DNA of 64,000 bases. Source: an uncultured Carboxylicivirga sp. Lineage in GTDB: Bacteria; Bacteroidota; Bacteroidia; Bacteroidales; Marinilabiliaceae. Both the position numbers and the translations under genes were made by a program. Shown piece after piece: positions 18,756 through 27,620 of the stretch (position 1 is the first letter of the stretch; each line of letters begins with the position of its first letter). The DNA lies in contig CANNEA010000011.1 of the NCBI GenBank assembly GCA_947503525.1, forward strand, positions 46,547 to 110,546, given 5' to 3'. A model generated the notes under the pieces. That model saw nothing but the letters and a program-made list of their open reading frames with translations. It did not search any database and was not told where the DNA came from.

Positions 18756-19609
18756 TCATGAGTAATCCATTCTCCACTTTCTCTTGGTTTCTCAAAACTC
18801 ACCCAAGCCTTATGCTTTAATATATTAGCAGTTTGAGGACGCCATGTTCCATCTTTTCTTCTTTTTTCGATTAGATAATTCTTAGCATCATTACATCGCG
18901 AATCATCCAGACGGTCATTCTCATTAATTAGACGCAGTAGTTCAATCACATTGCTTTTCCAGGTAAAAGGATAGTTTAATTTTAGAATATACTTGCTTAT
19001 GGGTTCCGGCTTTGATTGCCTAAGAAATACTTTTTGTTGTAAAATATACTCCAGTCCTTCAGCTAGCTTTTTATCAATTAATTCATTGTTAGTATTGAAC
19101 TTTAAACGCTTAAAATCACTTAGTGCAATCGTAGACTTGACTAATCCAATGTAACAAGGCGTTCTTTTCAAACATCCTCCGTATTTTTTTGCGCCTTTAC
19201 CACTCCAGCCTGATAACTTATCTCTTTCAAATAATTGATAGTTCAAAATCCAATCTATTCCTACGTTTAGCTCTTGGCTAAATTCTCCTTGCAATCGCAT
19301 AATTATACTTGATATCATTGCATTATAACATGGCAATATCATATCTTCTTTTGCGGTAATGGAAAATCCCTGCTTTGTAAAAGTTAATTCTATCAATTGC
19401 TTAAGCCACTCCTGTACCCTGGGATATGTGCCGGCATACGGGATTTCTGACAATTGAGTTAGCCTCCAAAGTAAACTCATCACATCAGGCGAAACCTCAT
19501 CTAGTAAGCGCTTAAATACCTCGGACTGGTCAAGATAGTTTTTAGCTTCCTCAACATTAATTTGCTTACCCTCATCCAGTTTACATTTTAACTTCAATGC
19601 AGTATCCAT
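18731..19609 (-). CDS. Toroid-fold hypothetical protein (prenyltransferase/squalene-cyclase-like, 'NifH-like' annotated family)
   Basis: 292 residues with no signal or membrane segment. It is helical, with cyclase-like repeats: IDWILNYQL, KYGGCLKRTPCYIGLVKSTIALSDF, LAEGLEYILQQKVF, PFTWKSNVIELLRLI and a terminal DGTWRPQ...FEKPRESGEWITHEIKKL. This resembles soluble proteins with an alpha/alpha toroid that are often mislabelled 'nitrogen fixation protein NifH' and have no nitrogenase link. The fold assignment is inferred from the pattern of helices and the DGxW/W-I-T motifs. The function is unknown; paired cysteines (about 146 and 152) may matter. The gene is convergent with guaC and divergent from mnmH. 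Confidence 0.6.
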   Translation of the reverse strand: MDTALKLKCKLDEGKQINVEEAKNYLDQSEVFKRLLDEVSPDVMSLLWRLTQLSEIPYAGTYPRVQEWLKQLIELTFTKQGFSITAKEDMILPCYNAMISSIIMRLQGEFSQELNVGIDWILNYQLFERDKLSGWSGKGAKKYGGCLKRTPCYIGLVKSTIALSDFKRLKFNTNNELIDKKLAEGLEYILQQKVFLRQSKPEPISKYILKLNYPFTWKSNVIELLRLINENDRLDDSRCNDAKNYLIEKRRKDGTWRPQTANILKHKAWVSFEKPRESGEWITHEIKKLVDS

Positions 19610-19669
19610 ATTCTAAAATCTTTCTGATCTTAAATTTAGGCATTAAAACAGAATAATTACCTTTGCCAC

Positions 19670-20704
19670 ATGCCAATAGATATAACAATTCAACAATATT
19701 TAAAAGACTACCTTCACCTTCCTTTAATTGATGTTCGCTCTCCGGGTGAATTTGAGAAAGGACATATCCCTGGAGCCTATAATATTGAATTGTTTAGCAA
19801 CGAAGAGCGCGCTCATGTTGGAACCATTTACAAACAACAATCGCAGGAAAAGGCAATACAACTTGGCTATGAATACGTCACCCCAAAACTGGATGCATAT
19901 ATTGAACGTGCGAGTAAATTAGCTACTGATAAAAATGTAGTAGTTCATTGTTGGCGTGGAGGAATGAGAAGCCATGCATTTGCCCAACATTTGAAGGATA
20001 ATGGTTTTGACAAGGTATTTGTTATTTCAAAAGGTTATAAAGCATTTCGACATGTGGCATTAAATAGTTTCGAAAATTATAAAGTAAGAATACTGGGCGG
20101 CTTTACAGGTAGCGGCAAAACTCACATCCTTAAAGAAATTGAACAACTTGGGCATCAGGTTTTGGATTTAGAGGGATTGGCCAGTCATAAAGGCTCTGCC
20201 TTTGGAAGTATTGGTGATGGACATCAACCAAGTACCGAACAATTTGAGAATAACATTTACTGGGAATGGCGAAAATTCAATCCTGACAAAGAAATATGGA
20301 TAGAAGATGAGAGTCCCAACATTGGCGGCGTAAATATCCCTTTTAATCTATTTACAATAATGCGGAATACAAGGCTCTTTTTTATCGATATTAGAAAAGA
20401 AGCCAGAGCAGAACTTTTAGTCGATGATTACGACACTAAAGATAAGGCTAAGCTATCTGCTTCCATATTAAAAATAAGCAAACGTCTGGGCCATAAAGCC
20501 ACTCAAGATGCTTTAAATCATCTTGAAAACAATGAATTTTACGAGGTTGCAATTTTAGCGCTCTCCTATTACGATAAATATTATCTAAAAGGAATGCAAA
20601 GGCGCGACCAGTCTAAAATTAATATATTAAAGTTAGATACAACTGATTACAGAACCAACGCTGAACAAATTATAAAACATTCCTTATTAAAAGAATATGC
20701 CTGA
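19670..20704 (+). CDS. mnmH: tRNA 2-selenouridine synthase
   Basis: 344 residues. It replaces sulphur by selenium in 2-thiouridine at the wobble base of certain tRNAs, using selenophosphate, through a geranylated intermediate. The N-terminal rhodanese domain has [18 protein letters not shown] and the active-site cysteine C94 in HCWRGGMRS. The C-terminal domain has a P-loop GGFTGSGKT (143-151). It overlaps selD by eight bases, so enzyme and selenium donor are made together. The start at 19670 (MPIDITIQQ) follows a 60-base gap from the divergent gene. Confidence 0.95.
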   Translation: MPIDITIQQYLKDYLHLPLIDVRSPGEFEKGHIPGAYNIELFSNEERAHVGTIYKQQSQEKAIQLGYEYVTPKLDAYIERASKLATDKNVVVHCWRGGMRSHAFAQHLKDNGFDKVFVISKGYKAFRHVALNSFENYKVRILGGFTGSGKTHILKEIEQLGHQVLDLEGLASHKGSAFGSIGDGHQPSTEQFENNIYWEWRKFNPDKEIWIEDESPNIGGVNIPFNLFTIMRNTRLFFIDIRKEARAELLVDDYDTKDKAKLSASILKISKRLGHKATQDALNHLENNEFYEVAILALSYYDKYYLKGMQRRDQSKINILKLDTTDYRTNAEQIIKHSLLKEYA

Positions 20705-21728
20705 ATATAAACTCACCCAATATAGTCATGGAGCAGGATGTGGATGCAAAATTGCCCCTTCCGTACTAAGTTCAATTTTAAAAAGTAACCTCACTCCATA
20801 TACGGATAGCAAACTTTTAGTTGGGAACGACAGTCGGGATGATGCAGCTGTCTACGATTTAGAAGATGGAACGGCAATAATTAGCACCACTGATTTCTTT
20901 ATGCCGATAGTAGACGATGCTTTTACATTTGGAAAAATAGCCGCAGCAAATGCAATTAGTGATATCTATGCTATGGGTGGAAAGCCTTTGCTGGCGATAG
21001 CCATTTTAGGCTGGCCTGTAGACAAAATTCCGGTAGAAGAAGCATCAAAAGTCATGGATGGTGGACGTCAGGCATGCAAAGAAGCAGGCATTGTTTTGGC
21101 AGGTGGTCATAGTATTGATAGCCCCGAGCCTATTTTTGGTTTAGCTGTAACCGGTAAAGTTGACATCAACAAAATAAAACGAAATGATACGGCCAAAGAA
21201 GGTTGTTTACTGTATCTGACAAAACCATTAGGTGTTGGTATCTTATCTACAGCACAGAAACAAGGTAAATTAAAGCAGGAGCACGAATTTATTGCACCTA
21301 AACTAATGAGCCAATTAAACATAGTAGGCGAAAAACTGGCTCAGCTTAATGGCGTTGAAGCCATGACAGATGTTACCGGGTTTAGTTTAATCGGTCACCT
21401 TAGTGAGATGTGTGAAGGAAGCAAGCTTTCTGCTGAAATTGAGTATAATAAAATTCCAAAGTTAGATGTATTGAAGGAATACATCGATCAAAACTGTATT
21501 CCGGGAGGAACACATCGAAATTGGAATAGTTATGGAAAACAAGTTGAGCTAATGGATGAGCGTCATAAACTAATTGTTTGTGATCCTCAAACAAGTGGTG
21601 GTTTGTTACTGGCTGTTGATCCTGCGGAGCAAGATAATATTGAGGGATTTTTGAAGGAACAAAATATTGATGCCAAACCTTTTGGTAAGCTTATTAGCTC
21701 AAATGATAAACTAATAAGTGTAGTGTAA
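20697..21728 (+). CDS. selD: Selenide, water dikinase (selenophosphate synthase)
   Basis: 343 residues. It makes selenophosphate from selenide and ATP. The N-terminal loop [13 protein letters not shown] holds the catalytic cysteine (C15, equivalent to E. coli C17) and lysine (K18, equivalent to K20), so this is a Cys form that needs no selenocysteine for its own synthesis. [29 protein letters not shown] and DPQTSGGLL match the AIR-synthase-like fold. The end-to-end similarity to the E. coli enzyme is obvious by eye. The gene ends directly against the convergent gene at 21729, with no spacer. Confidence 0.96.
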   Translation: MPEYKLTQYSHGAGCGCKIAPSVLSSILKSNLTPYTDSKLLVGNDSRDDAAVYDLEDGTAIISTTDFFMPIVDDAFTFGKIAAANAISDIYAMGGKPLLAIAILGWPVDKIPVEEASKVMDGGRQACKEAGIVLAGGHSIDSPEPIFGLAVTGKVDINKIKRNDTAKEGCLLYLTKPLGVGILSTAQKQGKLKQEHEFIAPKLMSQLNIVGEKLAQLNGVEAMTDVTGFSLIGHLSEMCEGSKLSAEIEYNKIPKLDVLKEYIDQNCIPGGTHRNWNSYGKQVELMDERHKLIVCDPQTSGGLLLAVDPAEQDNIEGFLKEQNIDAKPFGKLISSNDKLISVV

Positions 21729-22070
21729 TTACATCTCTTTTTTTGAAAAATATTTGGATGTATATTTAATTAAGGCTTCGAACTGCCAAATAATTACAAA
21801 AGCAAGTACTAGAAATATGGGTATTTGAAGATGTTTTAATTCAAGTCCCCATATACTTTGCTTTATCATTGGAATTAAAACGGTAGCAAAAATGCCAAAG
21901 ATGGAACCAATGGTAAAAAACACCCATGATAAACGGACATTCTTAAGTATACTTTGTTTCTGCTTCGCCTCAGCTTTAACCTTCACCATTAAACGTTCTT
22001 CAAAGTCGGCAAATGGAATCTCCACTACACTTTCTGACATTAAATGTCGTAATTTTTTATCCTGTTCCAT
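21729..22070 (-). CDS. Small two-helix membrane protein, possible sigma-factor partner
   Basis: 113 residues. A charged N-terminal part (RHLMSESVVEIPFADFEERLMVKVKAEAKQ) is followed by two membrane helices (about 48-70 and 82-104) and a basic tail. I do not recognise a named family. The start overlaps the stop of the ECF sigma gene by one base (TAATG). Position, topology and cytoplasmic N-terminal segment fit an anti-sigma or sigma-associated membrane protein, but no ZAS zinc motif is present, so this is inference. It lies tail-to-tail with selD with no intergenic base. Confidence 0.6.
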   Translation of the reverse strand: MEQDKKLRHLMSESVVEIPFADFEERLMVKVKAEAKQKQSILKNVRLSWVFFTIGSIFGIFATVLIPMIKQSIWGLELKHLQIPIFLVLAFVIIWQFEALIKYTSKYFSKKEM

Positions 22071-22621
22071 TATAGTATACTTTTAACTTCGCCTTTTAAC
22101 ATTGTGTTTATCTCGCCGTAAAAGCGCTTTCGTGCTCTATGCAATATCACTTTAACATTACTCAATGACCATCCTGTAACCTCTTTTATTTCATCCATCG
22201 ACATTTCTTTGAGGTAGAATAAACGTAAGGATAAACTTTCCTTTGCCGGTAATAGCTTTAAGGTTTCATTGATATAAAAAACTCGCTCATCTTTCCCCAT
22301 TTTATCCAATGAATCTTCATACTCCACAGGTCCATTCTCATCCACTTCACTGAAGGTCCATTTCTTTTCTTTTTCTACACTTCGAAAAGCTTTATTGATA
22401 ACAATTTTATATAACCATGTACTAAATTTGGATTGGCCCTTAAACGATGTAATTTTATTAAAGGCATTAATAAAAGCCTCTTGCACCACTTCTTCCGCCA
22501 AAAACTCATCTTTAACAACGGATAAGGCAACAGAAAAGGCCATGTGTTGATATTGCCGGATAAAATACCGGAATGCCTCCACATCGCCATTCTTTACTTT
22601 TTTGATATAAATATCATCCAT
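22070..22621 (-). CDS. ECF-type RNA polymerase sigma factor
   Basis: 183 residues with sigma region 2 (FRYFIRQYQHMAFSVALSVVKDEFLAEEVVQEAFINAFNKI within about 17-57, then the FKGQSKFSTWLYKIVINKAF -10-binding part) and region 4 (LSLRLFYLKEMSMDEIKEVTGWSLSNVKVILHRARKRF, about 128-168). It is a short alternative sigma factor that redirects RNA polymerase. It lies in a leftward operon: Imm17-like, DUF6249-like, sigma, small membrane protein. The start follows the preceding stop with no gap, so it is translationally coupled. The target genes are unknown. Confidence 0.92.
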   Translation of the reverse strand: MDDIYIKKVKNGDVEAFRYFIRQYQHMAFSVALSVVKDEFLAEEVVQEAFINAFNKITSFKGQSKFSTWLYKIVINKAFRSVEKEKKWTFSEVDENGPVEYEDSLDKMGKDERVFYINETLKLLPAKESLSLRLFYLKEMSMDEIKEVTGWSLSNVKVILHRARKRFYGEINTMLKGEVKSIL

Positions 22622-22996
22622 TTAGGCCTGTTCCGCTGTTTTAGGTTTATCTACAAAGTGTGATAACATCATTCCAAAACCTCCAAAAATAAAGGTTGTG
22701 GCAAAAACAATACCTGGTGCAACATCCTCAAGGTCACGCGACATAGTCGGATTAGAGATAATTAATAAACCAATACCTAATCCTAAGCCAAGTCCGGTTA
22801 ATAACAAGCCAAATTTTAACCAAGGAAAACTAAAGCGTTTACGTGTTTCTTTTTTGGTTAAGAAACTGGCCACATCAGCCCCTTTTTCAATTAAGGCCAT
22901 ACGTTCCTTATTACGCGCCTGAATAAAATAAAACCATGCTAAAAAAGCTGCTGCAAATAAACCTAACCAAATCATTGCTATTCCAAACATTTCCAT
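22622..22996 (-). CDS. DUF6249-like membrane protein
   Basis: 124 residues with three membrane segments (about 4-24, 58-82, 93-115) and a cytoplasmic loop IQARNKERMALIEKGADVASF, typical of DUF6249-type proteins encoded beside ECF sigma genes in Bacteroidota. The function is unknown; it may take part in signalling to the sigma factor encoded directly downstream. The open frame extends to 23086, overlapping the Imm17-like gene by 20 bases, but the ATG at 22996 (MEMFGIAM) places the first residues right at a membrane helix and is preferred. Confidence 0.65.
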   Translation of the reverse strand: MEMFGIAMIWLGLFAAAFLAWFYFIQARNKERMALIEKGADVASFLTKKETRKRFSFPWLKFGLLLTGLGLGLGIGLLIISNPTMSRDLEDVAPGIVFATTFIFGGFGMMLSHFVDKPKTAEQA

Positions 22997-23066
22997 AATT
23001 ATTCGTTTTTGTTTCCCGTAGGATACCGGCAATTGAAATAAGGTTACATCAAAACCTGAAAAAAAA

Positions 23067-23285
23067 TCAAACTTTAATTGTTCCATTCAGCACTAAGTAG
23101 CCAAAGGCCGCAAAAAACAAACCCAACAAAGCATAAAATATCCGTGCTCCATTTCGCCCCATAAGTTTAATCATAGTTTGCGCCCGACGCTGTTTAAAAT
23201 ACCATTCCCAATTAGTAAGGCCGGCAACAAATATCAAAGCTCCAAAGGCAATCATCAGGTAATATAAAAATGACATATTATCCAT
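23067..23285 (-). CDS. Imm17-like small membrane protein
   Basis: 72 residues with two membrane helices (about 5-22 and 49-68) joined by a basic loop (WEWYFKQRRAQTMIKLMGRNGARIFY cut by the membrane edge). The pattern F-x-W-x-W-[YF]-F...RR...GR-x-G-A-R matches the Imm17 family, named as immunity proteins of polymorphic toxins. No toxin gene is present here and the gene heads an ECF-sigma operon, so an immunity role is doubtful. A perfect -7 box TATTTTTG (minus strand, 23314-23307) lies just upstream, without an evident -33 TTG. Confidence 0.7.
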   Translation of the reverse strand: MDNMSFLYYLMIAFGALIFVAGLTNWEWYFKQRRAQTMIKLMGRNGARIFYALLGLFFAAFGYLVLNGTIKV

Positions 23286-23317
23286 ATTCTTTCAATTTAT
23301 GCACCTCAAAAATAAGC

Positions 23318-23347
23318 ATAAAAAAAGGGATCGTTATGACCCCTTAT
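23318..23347 (-). terminator. Terminator after the 121-residue protein gene
   Basis: On the minus strand AAGGGGTC pairs with GATCCCTT (one mismatch), followed by seven T's. It lies between the gene at 23367 and the promoter of the sigma operon. Confidence 0.7.
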
Positions 23348-23366
23348 ATCTTATCGAGATAATACA

Positions 23367-23732
23367 TTAGCTCATAGAAGATAACCACTCTTGTGCTTGA
23401 GACATGGTTTCAAATGAACGTAAATCTCTACCCGTAACTTTCATTAAGCCATTATACACAATTCTCTGAAGTCCTCCGAGTCCATATACCGCTCCTGCCT
23501 TTACATGTATTTTATTTCCACTTATAAAGTCGGTGAAAGCATTCTTAATCTCAGAATTAAAATGCATCCCTCCAATATTAGTTAATGTCAAAACTGATTG
23601 TTCAGGCTGACTCCTAATGTATTCTGCACTTGGTTTGATTAAAGTAATAACCTCTTCTTTTGTTTTCATATTTGAAAAATCCATAAAGAAAAAGGTCTTC
23701 CCATTGTAGTTAATTAATTCGGGCTTCTTCAT
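23367..23732 (-). CDS. STAS/SpoIIAA-like hypothetical protein
   Basis: 121 residues, soluble. Strand-helix alternation (LINYNGKTFFFMDFSN, VLTLTNIGGMHFN, KAGAVYGLGGLQRIVYNGLMKVTGRDLRSFETMSQAQEWL in parts) suggests a SpoIIAA/STAS-like single alpha/beta domain, the kind found in anti-anti-sigma or lipid-binding proteins. No phosphorylatable serine motif is obvious. It is a single gene with its own terminator; the function is unknown. Being next to the sigma operon may be chance. Confidence 0.6.
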   Translation of the reverse strand: MKKPELINYNGKTFFFMDFSNMKTKEEVITLIKPSAEYIRSQPEQSVLTLTNIGGMHFNSEIKNAFTDFISGNKIHVKAGAVYGLGGLQRIVYNGLMKVTGRDLRSFETMSQAQEWLSSMS

Positions 23733-23862
23733 AATTAGTTTGGTTTCCTTAAATTACGCCTCCCCAGGCAATTTGTTCTTTTTATCTCCTAATACCGAAA
23801 TACAAAATTCAGTAAATCTGGTATAACAAGTATAAATAAAATGACGCTAATCATCAAGCATT

Positions 23863-24867
23863 TTACTCATTATCTGAACCCTGAGGCACTTGAAATGAAC
23901 CAATATTGGTAATTTCATATTGAGAAAGAGAAAAGGTACTTTTTGAGCCTTTATTGATATCAACTATTTCAAATATTGATTTTTCACCATTGGCATACTG
24001 AACACCTTCACTTGCCATTAAGAAACCACCCCAAATTCCATTGGAATACATTGAACTGCGAAACATTGTAGTCATGAAATCTTCACTATCCCAATCCATC
24101 TCTTTTGTTATCCAGGCATCAGCTTCTCCTTCTTCATCCTTATACTTATATTCTTCACATTTATAGCCAAGGATGGATTTTGTTCTGCCCGTCTTCGTCA
24201 CTCTAGGATCCACATAATTAACATCGTCCATGTCATCTATGGCTTCATCATCTTCCTCGTACAAAGACTCGTCCATAAATCCTTTACCGCCATAAACCAC
24301 ACCAGTCTTCTTTTCTTCTTCATCATTTAGGATGATACTGGCATTATTTTTAGCATCCATAATAATTATCCCTTTTTGCATATCATCCTTATCCTGAACT
24401 TCGCCAGAAACAAATTCATAAGCATAGGTTCTATCGCCCTCGTTAGCATAAATCTTAATAATACCATCCGTTTTCAGCGTCCCTTCTTTATTAAAGGTTT
24501 TCATGTGCATGGTTATTGACGAAGAAAAACTATAAACATCTTCAATTGGTACCGGCTCCGAAGAATATCCTAAACCAGCCATTTTATCCGCCCACTTCGA
24601 TAAGTTCTCACCATAGTAGGAAGGATCATCTTCATTCATTTCGTCGGCATTCTCATTTCCCGACATCGACTTCTCAACTTCTTCAAAGGCTTTATCCAGC
24701 TGTTTATCTATTTCTTTTTCAGCTTTTTCTTTGGCTTTTTTTTCAGCCATTTCCTCGGCTTTCTTGGCGGCTTTCTTGGCCATTTTCTCTAGAAAAGATT
24801 GTCCCTGAGCCGGAACAACTATAAATGAGGCAATTAATAGGGTAAGGTAAAAAATAGTCTTTTTCAT
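23863..24867 (-). CDS. DUF4412-like secreted protein with a Lys/Glu-rich helix
   Basis: 334 residues. A signal peptide (1-23, cut near GQS) is followed by a highly charged helix (about 25-70, repeats of AEKKAKEKAEKE type), an acidic linker and a beta-rich C-terminal domain from about residue 105 (SSSITMHMKTFNKEGTLK...TGRTKSILGYKCEEYKYKDEEGEADAWITKEMDW). The second part fits DUF4412, a family of periplasmic or outer-membrane-associated proteins of unknown function; the GYKCEEY stretch is its usual signature. The charged helix could be a coiled coil. It is a single gene. Cell-envelope location is likely; the role is unknown. Confidence 0.7.
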   Translation of the reverse strand: MKKTIFYLTLLIASFIVVPAQGQSFLEKMAKKAAKKAEEMAEKKAKEKAEKEIDKQLDKAFEEVEKSMSGNENADEMNEDDPSYYGENLSKWADKMAGLGYSSEPVPIEDVYSFSSSITMHMKTFNKEGTLKTDGIIKIYANEGDRTYAYEFVSGEVQDKDDMQKGIIIMDAKNNASIILNDEEEKKTGVVYGGKGFMDESLYEEDDEAIDDMDDVNYVDPRVTKTGRTKSILGYKCEEYKYKDEEGEADAWITKEMDWDSEDFMTTMFRSSMYSNGIWGGFLMASEGVQYANGEKSIFEIVDINKGSKSTFSLSQYEITNIGSFQVPQGSDNE

Positions 24868-25026
24868 TGGTTAAATAGTTTGATTAAATGAAGATGCAAA
24901 ATAGCATCATTTTTAATGACTATCAATTTATTAACCCACAGCAAATCACAAGTTAACGCAACTTAAAATATAGGATAGACCAGTTAGTCTAAAAAAGGAA
25001 TCCATTAGTAAAAAAAAGCAAGGTTT

Positions 25027-26097
25027 TTATTCCTGTGTGGTGATCCGATAATCCATAACAAATTTGACTACTCCATCATAATCATCAATACCTTCTTCAA
25101 TCTTATTACTTTTCAAATACGCGTCATTAACCGCACTGGCTACATCTTCCACATCCTCATTCATTAAGCTTCTCCAATGCTGCTGTATCCTTCGATAGTC
25201 GAATCGTACGCCAGGCAATATATTGGAAACCGCTTCCTCAAAACCTTCCAACTTATAGCATTCATAAACGAAATAACGCAAAAGGTGAAGGTTAGCACTG
25301 TATTGCAGTTGTAAATTATTGGAGTTACTGCAAACATACCAGGCATAAAAGTTAGCCTCAGCCTCACTGGTAATACCATAAAAGTGTGCCATTTCATGTG
25401 CCAAAACTGCAGGATATTCAAGGGGAAGAAGGTAAGGATTTACATGGACCTCACTAAAAAACGGACCATAATATCCACCTATGGTAGCTGCCGCAAAAAA
25501 ACGACTTAAGGAAATGTTTTTCGGACGAGTTAAATCAGGACGGTTTTGTATCCTAAGAAAATGCTCTTGCCTTTTATATTCCTCTTCTAATAGGTGAAAT
25601 GTCCTATTCTTATCAACTGAATCAATTCGCACATAAGTTGTGTTGGTCTGATCAATCAGCCATGAGAAGGTATTTATCAATTCTTTTGCGTCAGGTTTTG
25701 CTGGCTCCAATGCCAATCGCTTATTCAAGTCCTCACGAAAATAGTTAAACCCCCACAGCCAGTAAAAACCTATGTATACTATAGCCAAGGTTTGTATCAG
25801 CCATGATATGGACTTCGCCCAGCTTATTTTCTTGAATAAGCTGAAAGCCAACAAAGAAATAAACCAGAGAATAAGCAATAGGTAAAACAAATCATCTAAA
25901 GAAAATGGCAAGGTTCCACTTAACCAAGTTAACAATTGAGCGATAAAAGGGTATATTCCTCCACTATACCAGCTTTCGGTAAGTGAGGGAAAGCGATTGG
26001 CAAAATGAGTCAAAACATAGGTAAAAAGTGCCAAAGCAATAATAACAATGGTTCGCTTTGTGAAGATCTTTTTAATTGTCTCTGGTAGTATTGTCAT
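25027..26097 (-). CDS. DUF3810 family membrane protein with an HExxH zinc motif
   Basis: About 356 residues. There are three membrane segments in the first 120 residues (about 16-33, 68-88, 97-118), then a domain outside the membrane containing the metalloprotease signature AHEMAHFYG (near 233-241) followed seven residues later by SEAEANFYAW, with a possible third ligand glutamate. This is the layout of DUF3810, a Bacteroidota family thought to be membrane metallopeptidases. Substrates are unknown. The track frame opens at a TTG two codons earlier; the ATG at 26097 is the better start. Confidence 0.82.
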   Translation of the reverse strand: MTILPETIKKIFTKRTIVIIALALFTYVLTHFANRFPSLTESWYSGGIYPFIAQLLTWLSGTLPFSLDDLFYLLLILWFISLLAFSLFKKISWAKSISWLIQTLAIVYIGFYWLWGFNYFREDLNKRLALEPAKPDAKELINTFSWLIDQTNTTYVRIDSVDKNRTFHLLEEEYKRQEHFLRIQNRPDLTRPKNISLSRFFAAATIGGYYGPFFSEVHVNPYLLPLEYPAVLAHEMAHFYGITSEAEANFYAWYVCSNSNNLQLQYSANLHLLRYFVYECYKLEGFEEAVSNILPGVRFDYRRIQQHWRSLMNEDVEDVASAVNDAYLKSNKIEEGIDDYDGVVKFVMDYRITTQE

Positions 26098-26311
26098 ATT
26101 CAAAAATAATCAATCGAAGCAACAAAACATTTATAACGACTATTTTTAATGATTTAAACATCATGCTCAAAGTAACCCGATTAAAGCTAACCCTGCTTAT
26201 CACTTTTTTAAGCAATAGTTATCCCTATCCGTTAAACTAATAACAACTATTACATAGCTTCACTAATACTACAATGATACCCCCAACAATAAGCTTGAGG
26301 TATAAATACAA

Positions 26312-26342
26312 AAAAGCAGATCCTCAATGAAGATCTGCTCTT
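26312..26342 (-). terminator. Terminator after the small secreted protein gene
   Basis: Stem AGCAGATC / GATCTGCT with a 9-base loop and an A-rich left flank, which gives a T run on the minus strand. Confidence 0.8.
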
Positions 26343-26361
26343 TAAAATTCCTATTTTTACC

Positions 26362-26817
26362 CTACTTCTTCATAAAGAAATATGCCTTACGTTCCTGAGC
26401 GTTTGGAATGCCAATAATGTTATTCAAAAAATCGTTTTTATTGGTCAAACCATTTCTCTGCACAAAGCCTTCTCCCATCGGCATGCAGGTTCCCCATGAG
26501 CCGCTCTGAATACAGTTTTCAAGATCAGTTGTTCGAGCAATGGTATGAGTCCCAACCGTAATCACACAAAAGTGATAGTCTTTTGCTTTAAGAAACACAT
26601 CCTTAATTGTTTCCTTATTCAGATCCATTATAAAATCAGCCTGTTCAACCGCCAACAGCTTTATATCTGCGATGGGTGTACCTTCCTGAATGGTGGCCCC
26701 TTCAAATTTGATGATGCCATCAAGAAAATCGCTTAAGGTTTCAACTTTGGTTTGGGCATTAAGATGCGATGCGAATAATAGAAGCACAAAGCTAAGTGCG
26801 ATGTAAATTTGTTTCAT
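26362..26817 (-). CDS. Secreted hypothetical protein
   Basis: 151 residues. It has a signal peptide (1-21, cut after LNAQ) and a small mature domain with three cysteines (FCVITVG, ENCIQSG, GTCMPMG). The last two, ten residues apart, could form a disulphide. The C-terminal end KAYFFMKK is basic. I do not recognise a family. It is a single gene with its own terminator, downstream of the ABC export locus but beyond that locus's probable terminator. Confidence 0.6.
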   Translation of the reverse strand: MKQIYIALSFVLLLFASHLNAQTKVETLSDFLDGIIKFEGATIQEGTPIADIKLLAVEQADFIMDLNKETIKDVFLKAKDYHFCVITVGTHTIARTTDLENCIQSGSWGTCMPMGEGFVQRNGLTNKNDFLNNIIGIPNAQERKAYFFMKK

Positions 26818-26835
26818 TGTTCTGGTTGTTTGATT

Positions 26836-26870
26836 AAAAAACTACTCAAAAATATAAATAGTTTTGAGTT
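26836..26870 (-). terminator. Probable terminator of the ABC export locus
   Basis: On the minus strand ACTCAAAA and TTTTGAGT form a perfect 8-base stem with a 10-base loop, followed by AGTTTTTT. It lies 35 bases past the last ATPase gene. Confidence 0.6.
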
Positions 26871-26904
26871 TGATAGACCTCCATACAAATTAATCAACTA
26901 ATCA

Positions 26905-27573
26905 TTATTCAGCCTTCTCAATTCGCCCATCCAACAAATTAATTATACGTTTGCCGTAATTGGCAAACACATTATTATGCGTAACCTGAATGATTGTAGT
27001 GCCTTCATCGTTTAGTTCTTTCAACACTTCCATAATCATTTTTCCTTGCGATGAATGCAGGTTGCCCGTTGGTTCGTCGGCTAACAATAAGTTTGGTTTA
27101 CTGGCAATAGCGCGAGCTATACCTACCAACTGCTGCTGCCCCCCTGATAGTTGAGCCGGAAACAAATCTTTTTTCCCTACAATATTAAACCTATCCAATA
27201 AATCAGCCACAATTGCTTGTCGCTCTTTCCGTTTAATTCCTTTATACACCAGCGATGTTTCAATGTTTTCTGCAACCGTCATTTCATCAATTAAATGGTA
27301 GGCTTGAAAAATAAAACCAATATGGTTACGATGATAATCCACCTTTTTCTTTTCTTTCAATGTAGCCACTTCTGTATCAAAAAAACGATACTCCCCTTCA
27401 TTAAATCCATCCAGTAAGCCTATAATATTCAACAACGTAGACTTTCCAGCACCTGATGGTCCCATAATACTTACAAATTCCCCTTCTTTTATTGACAAAT
27501 TAATGTCTTTAAGAATATATTCGCGTTGTGACTTATGATTGTAATACTTAAAGATGTTTTTTAAATCGATCAT
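26905..27573 (-). CDS. ABC transporter ATPase, LolD/MacB type, with atypical signature and D-loop
   Basis: A 222-residue cytoplasmic ATPase. Walker A is GPSGAGKS, the Q-loop is in IGFIFQAYHLIDEMT, Walker B is LLLADEPTGN and the switch is VTHN. Two sites differ from the family: the signature reads LSGGQQQLVGIARA (usually QQRVAIARA), and the D-loop is NLHSSQG where LolD/MacB ATPases normally have NLDS. The D-loop aspartate shapes the ATP site across the dimer, so hydrolysis or coupling may be altered. It probably pairs with the permease upstream (27621-29945), 47 bases away. It is the last gene of the export locus. Confidence 0.9.
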   Translation of the reverse strand: MIDLKNIFKYYNHKSQREYILKDINLSIKEGEFVSIMGPSGAGKSTLLNIIGLLDGFNEGEYRFFDTEVATLKEKKKVDYHRNHIGFIFQAYHLIDEMTVAENIETSLVYKGIKRKERQAIVADLLDRFNIVGKKDLFPAQLSGGQQQLVGIARAIASKPNLLLADEPTGNLHSSQGKMIMEVLKELNDEGTTIIQVTHNNVFANYGKRIINLLDGRIEKAE

Positions 27574-27620
27574 TTCAGTGGTTATTTTGATAATTATAAG
27601 TTAGGATTTTTTGTTTTAGG

